The translations under genes were made by a program, and so were the position numbers. A DNA stretch of 22,330 nt from RGIG3102 sp964507095 (lineage in GTDB: Bacteria; Bacillota; Clostridia; Oscillospirales; Ruminococcaceae): contig CAZDOS010000029.1 of assembly GCA_964507095.1 (NCBI GenBank), forward strand, positions 1-22,330, in the 5' to 3' direction. Below the pieces are notes generated by a model. That model searched no databases. It saw only the letters and a program-made list of their open reading frames with translations, and was not told where the DNA came from. Shown one piece after another: positions 21,419-22,330 of this stretch (position 1 is its first letter; each line of letters starts with the position of its first letter).

Positions 21419-21616
21419 TTATCTTATTACCTCAACAATGTGTGAGATCTTTGCAATCTTACCCATTGTGGCGGCATTATCCGGCTGAACTGTTACGTCG
21501 CCGATCTTCTTGAGTCCGAGAGCCCGTGCACATGCCTTCTGATTCTGCAGACGGCCATTAAGGCTCTTGACCAGCTTGATTGTAATTGTAGCAGGTGCTT
21601 CTACTTTCTTAGCCAT
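21419..21616 (-). CDS. rpmD: 50S ribosomal protein L30
   Basis: Small large-subunit protein of 65 residues, a little longer than the usual 58-60. The motifs IKLVKSLNGR, CARALGLKKIGDV and ISHIVEV correspond to the conserved L30 core. The common RGM turn reads TMGKI here. ATG at 21616. It lies between rpsE and rplO as in other spc operons. Confidence 0.95.
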   Translation of the reverse strand: MAKKVEAPATITIKLVKSLNGRLQNQKACARALGLKKIGDVTVQPDNAATMGKIAKISHIVEVIR

Positions 21617-21631
21617 GATTCAAAGCCCCCC

Positions 21632-22132
21632 TTAACCTAATAACTTCTCGACATCCAGACCGCGCAGCTTCGCTACGTCTTCGATCGTCCTGATGGATGT
21701 CAGACCTGCAATCGTTGCAGCTACAACGTTTCCAGGATTTCTTGAACGGAGAGACTTTGTTCTGATGTCCTTGACTCCGGCCATCTCAAGAACGGCTCTG
21801 ACTGCACCGCCGGCAATAACACCGGTACCAGGTGCTGCTGGTCTCAGGAGAACTCTTGCTGCTCCGTATGCTCCAACTGTCTCGTGTGGAATTGTTGAAC
21901 CCTTGAGAGATACTCTCACCAGGTTCTTTCTAGCATCCTCAACGCCCTTGCGGATTGCTTCCGGCACTTCAGCTGCTTTACCGATACCATAACCTACGAT
22001 TCCATCGCCGTTTCCGACAACGATAATGGCGGAGAACTTTGCGATACGGCCGCCCTTTACGGTTTTTGATACACGGTTAATTGATACAACCCTCTCCTGA
22101 AGGTCTAAAACGCTTGCGTCAATTCTTTCCAT
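21632..22132 (-). CDS. rpsE: 30S ribosomal protein S5
   Basis: Small-subunit protein involved in decoding accuracy and mRNA unwinding at the entry tunnel. It has 166 residues. The N-terminal double-stranded RNA-binding-like domain includes INRVSKTVKGGRIAKFSAII and VGYGIGKAAEVPEAI; the C-terminal domain includes LLRPAAPGTGVIAGGAVRAV. ATG at 22132 has AGGAGG six bases upstream, directly following rplR. Confidence 0.98.
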   Translation of the reverse strand: MERIDASVLDLQERVVSINRVSKTVKGGRIAKFSAIIVVGNGDGIVGYGIGKAAEVPEAIRKGVEDARKNLVRVSLKGSTIPHETVGAYGAARVLLRPAAPGTGVIAGGAVRAVLEMAGVKDIRTKSLRSRNPGNVVAATIAGLTSIRTIEDVAKLRGLDVEKLLG

Positions 22133-22142
22133 TGTATCCCTC

Positions 22143-22330
22143 CTACAGCTTCAAGCCGCCTTCGCGGGCGCCTTCTGCCAATGCTTTTACACGGCCGTGA
22201 TAAATGTATCCGCCGCGGTCGAAAACGACCTCTGTGATTCCCTTCTCAAGAGCAACCTTTGCGATCTTCTCGCCGACAGCCTTAGCTGCGTCGATGTTGC
22301 CGCCGTACTCTGTGAAATCCTTGTCCATAG
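22143..22330 (-). CDS. rplR: 50S ribosomal protein L18, 5' end outside window
   Basis: Large-subunit 5S rRNA-binding protein. Only the C-terminal 62 or so residues are visible, ending at TAG 22143-22145. The visible part contains AAKAVGEKIAKVALEKGI and the family-typical C-terminus VVFDRGGYIYHGRVKALAEG. The Met at 22328 is internal (the family has TxDKDF here), so the real start lies beyond the right edge. Followed by rpsE ten bases later. Confidence 0.95.
   Translation of the reverse strand, partial: MDKDFTEYGGNIDAAKAVGEKIAKVALEKGITEVVFDRGGYIYHGRVKALAEGAREGGLKL

Overview
The window looks like a chromosomal segment from a Bacillota (Firmicutes) bacterium, most likely an anaerobic Clostridia. 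The evidence is the Firmicutes-type ribosomal order secY-adk-map-KOW-infA-rpmJ-rpsM-rpsK-rpsD-rpoA-rplQ, strong GGAGG ribosome binding sites, and an atp operon that begins with atpZ- and atpI-like genes. The ATP synthase c subunit also carries a sodium-type ion site. Coding sequence is of intermediate GC content, and spacers are AT-rich. No rRNA, tRNA, insertion sequence, prophage or CRISPR array was found.

Layout, left to right. (1) Positions 1-4049, minus strand: the F1Fo ATP synthase operon, read from a promoter near 4020-4049 through atpZ-like, atpI-like, atpB, atpE, atpF, atpH and atpA; atpA runs off the left edge. (2) Positions 4138-4972, minus strand: a metallo-beta-lactamase-fold hydrolase with an altered metal motif, preceded by a terminator-like hairpin directly against its ribosome binding site. 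(3) Positions 5023-10404, minus strand: prs, pth and mfd (PRPP synthesis, peptidyl-tRNA recycling, transcription-coupled repair), with a probable prs promoter about 280 bp upstream of the gene. (4) Positions 10540-14757: the least conserved part. It holds an MFS transporter (+), an unrecognised acidic membrane protein (-), a glutathione-peroxidase-family thiol peroxidase (+) and a cation diffusion facilitator with a manganese-type metal signature (+). Each transcription unit here has recognisable promoters or terminators. (5) Positions 14774-22330, minus strand: the distal part of the S10-spc-alpha ribosomal supercluster, from rplR (cut by the right edge) to rplQ, closed by a very strong terminator.

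How the parts fit: most of the window is housekeeping (energy coupling, translation, secretion, nucleotide supply, repair). The points of biological interest are the predicted Na+-coupled two-carboxylate ATP synthase rotor, the possible attenuation control of the hydrolase gene, and the side-by-side peroxidase and predicted Mn2+ exporter with a perfect AT-rich dyad upstream. I found no convincing undescribed multi-gene system; the acidic membrane protein at 11940-12770 is the only real gene whose family I cannot name.
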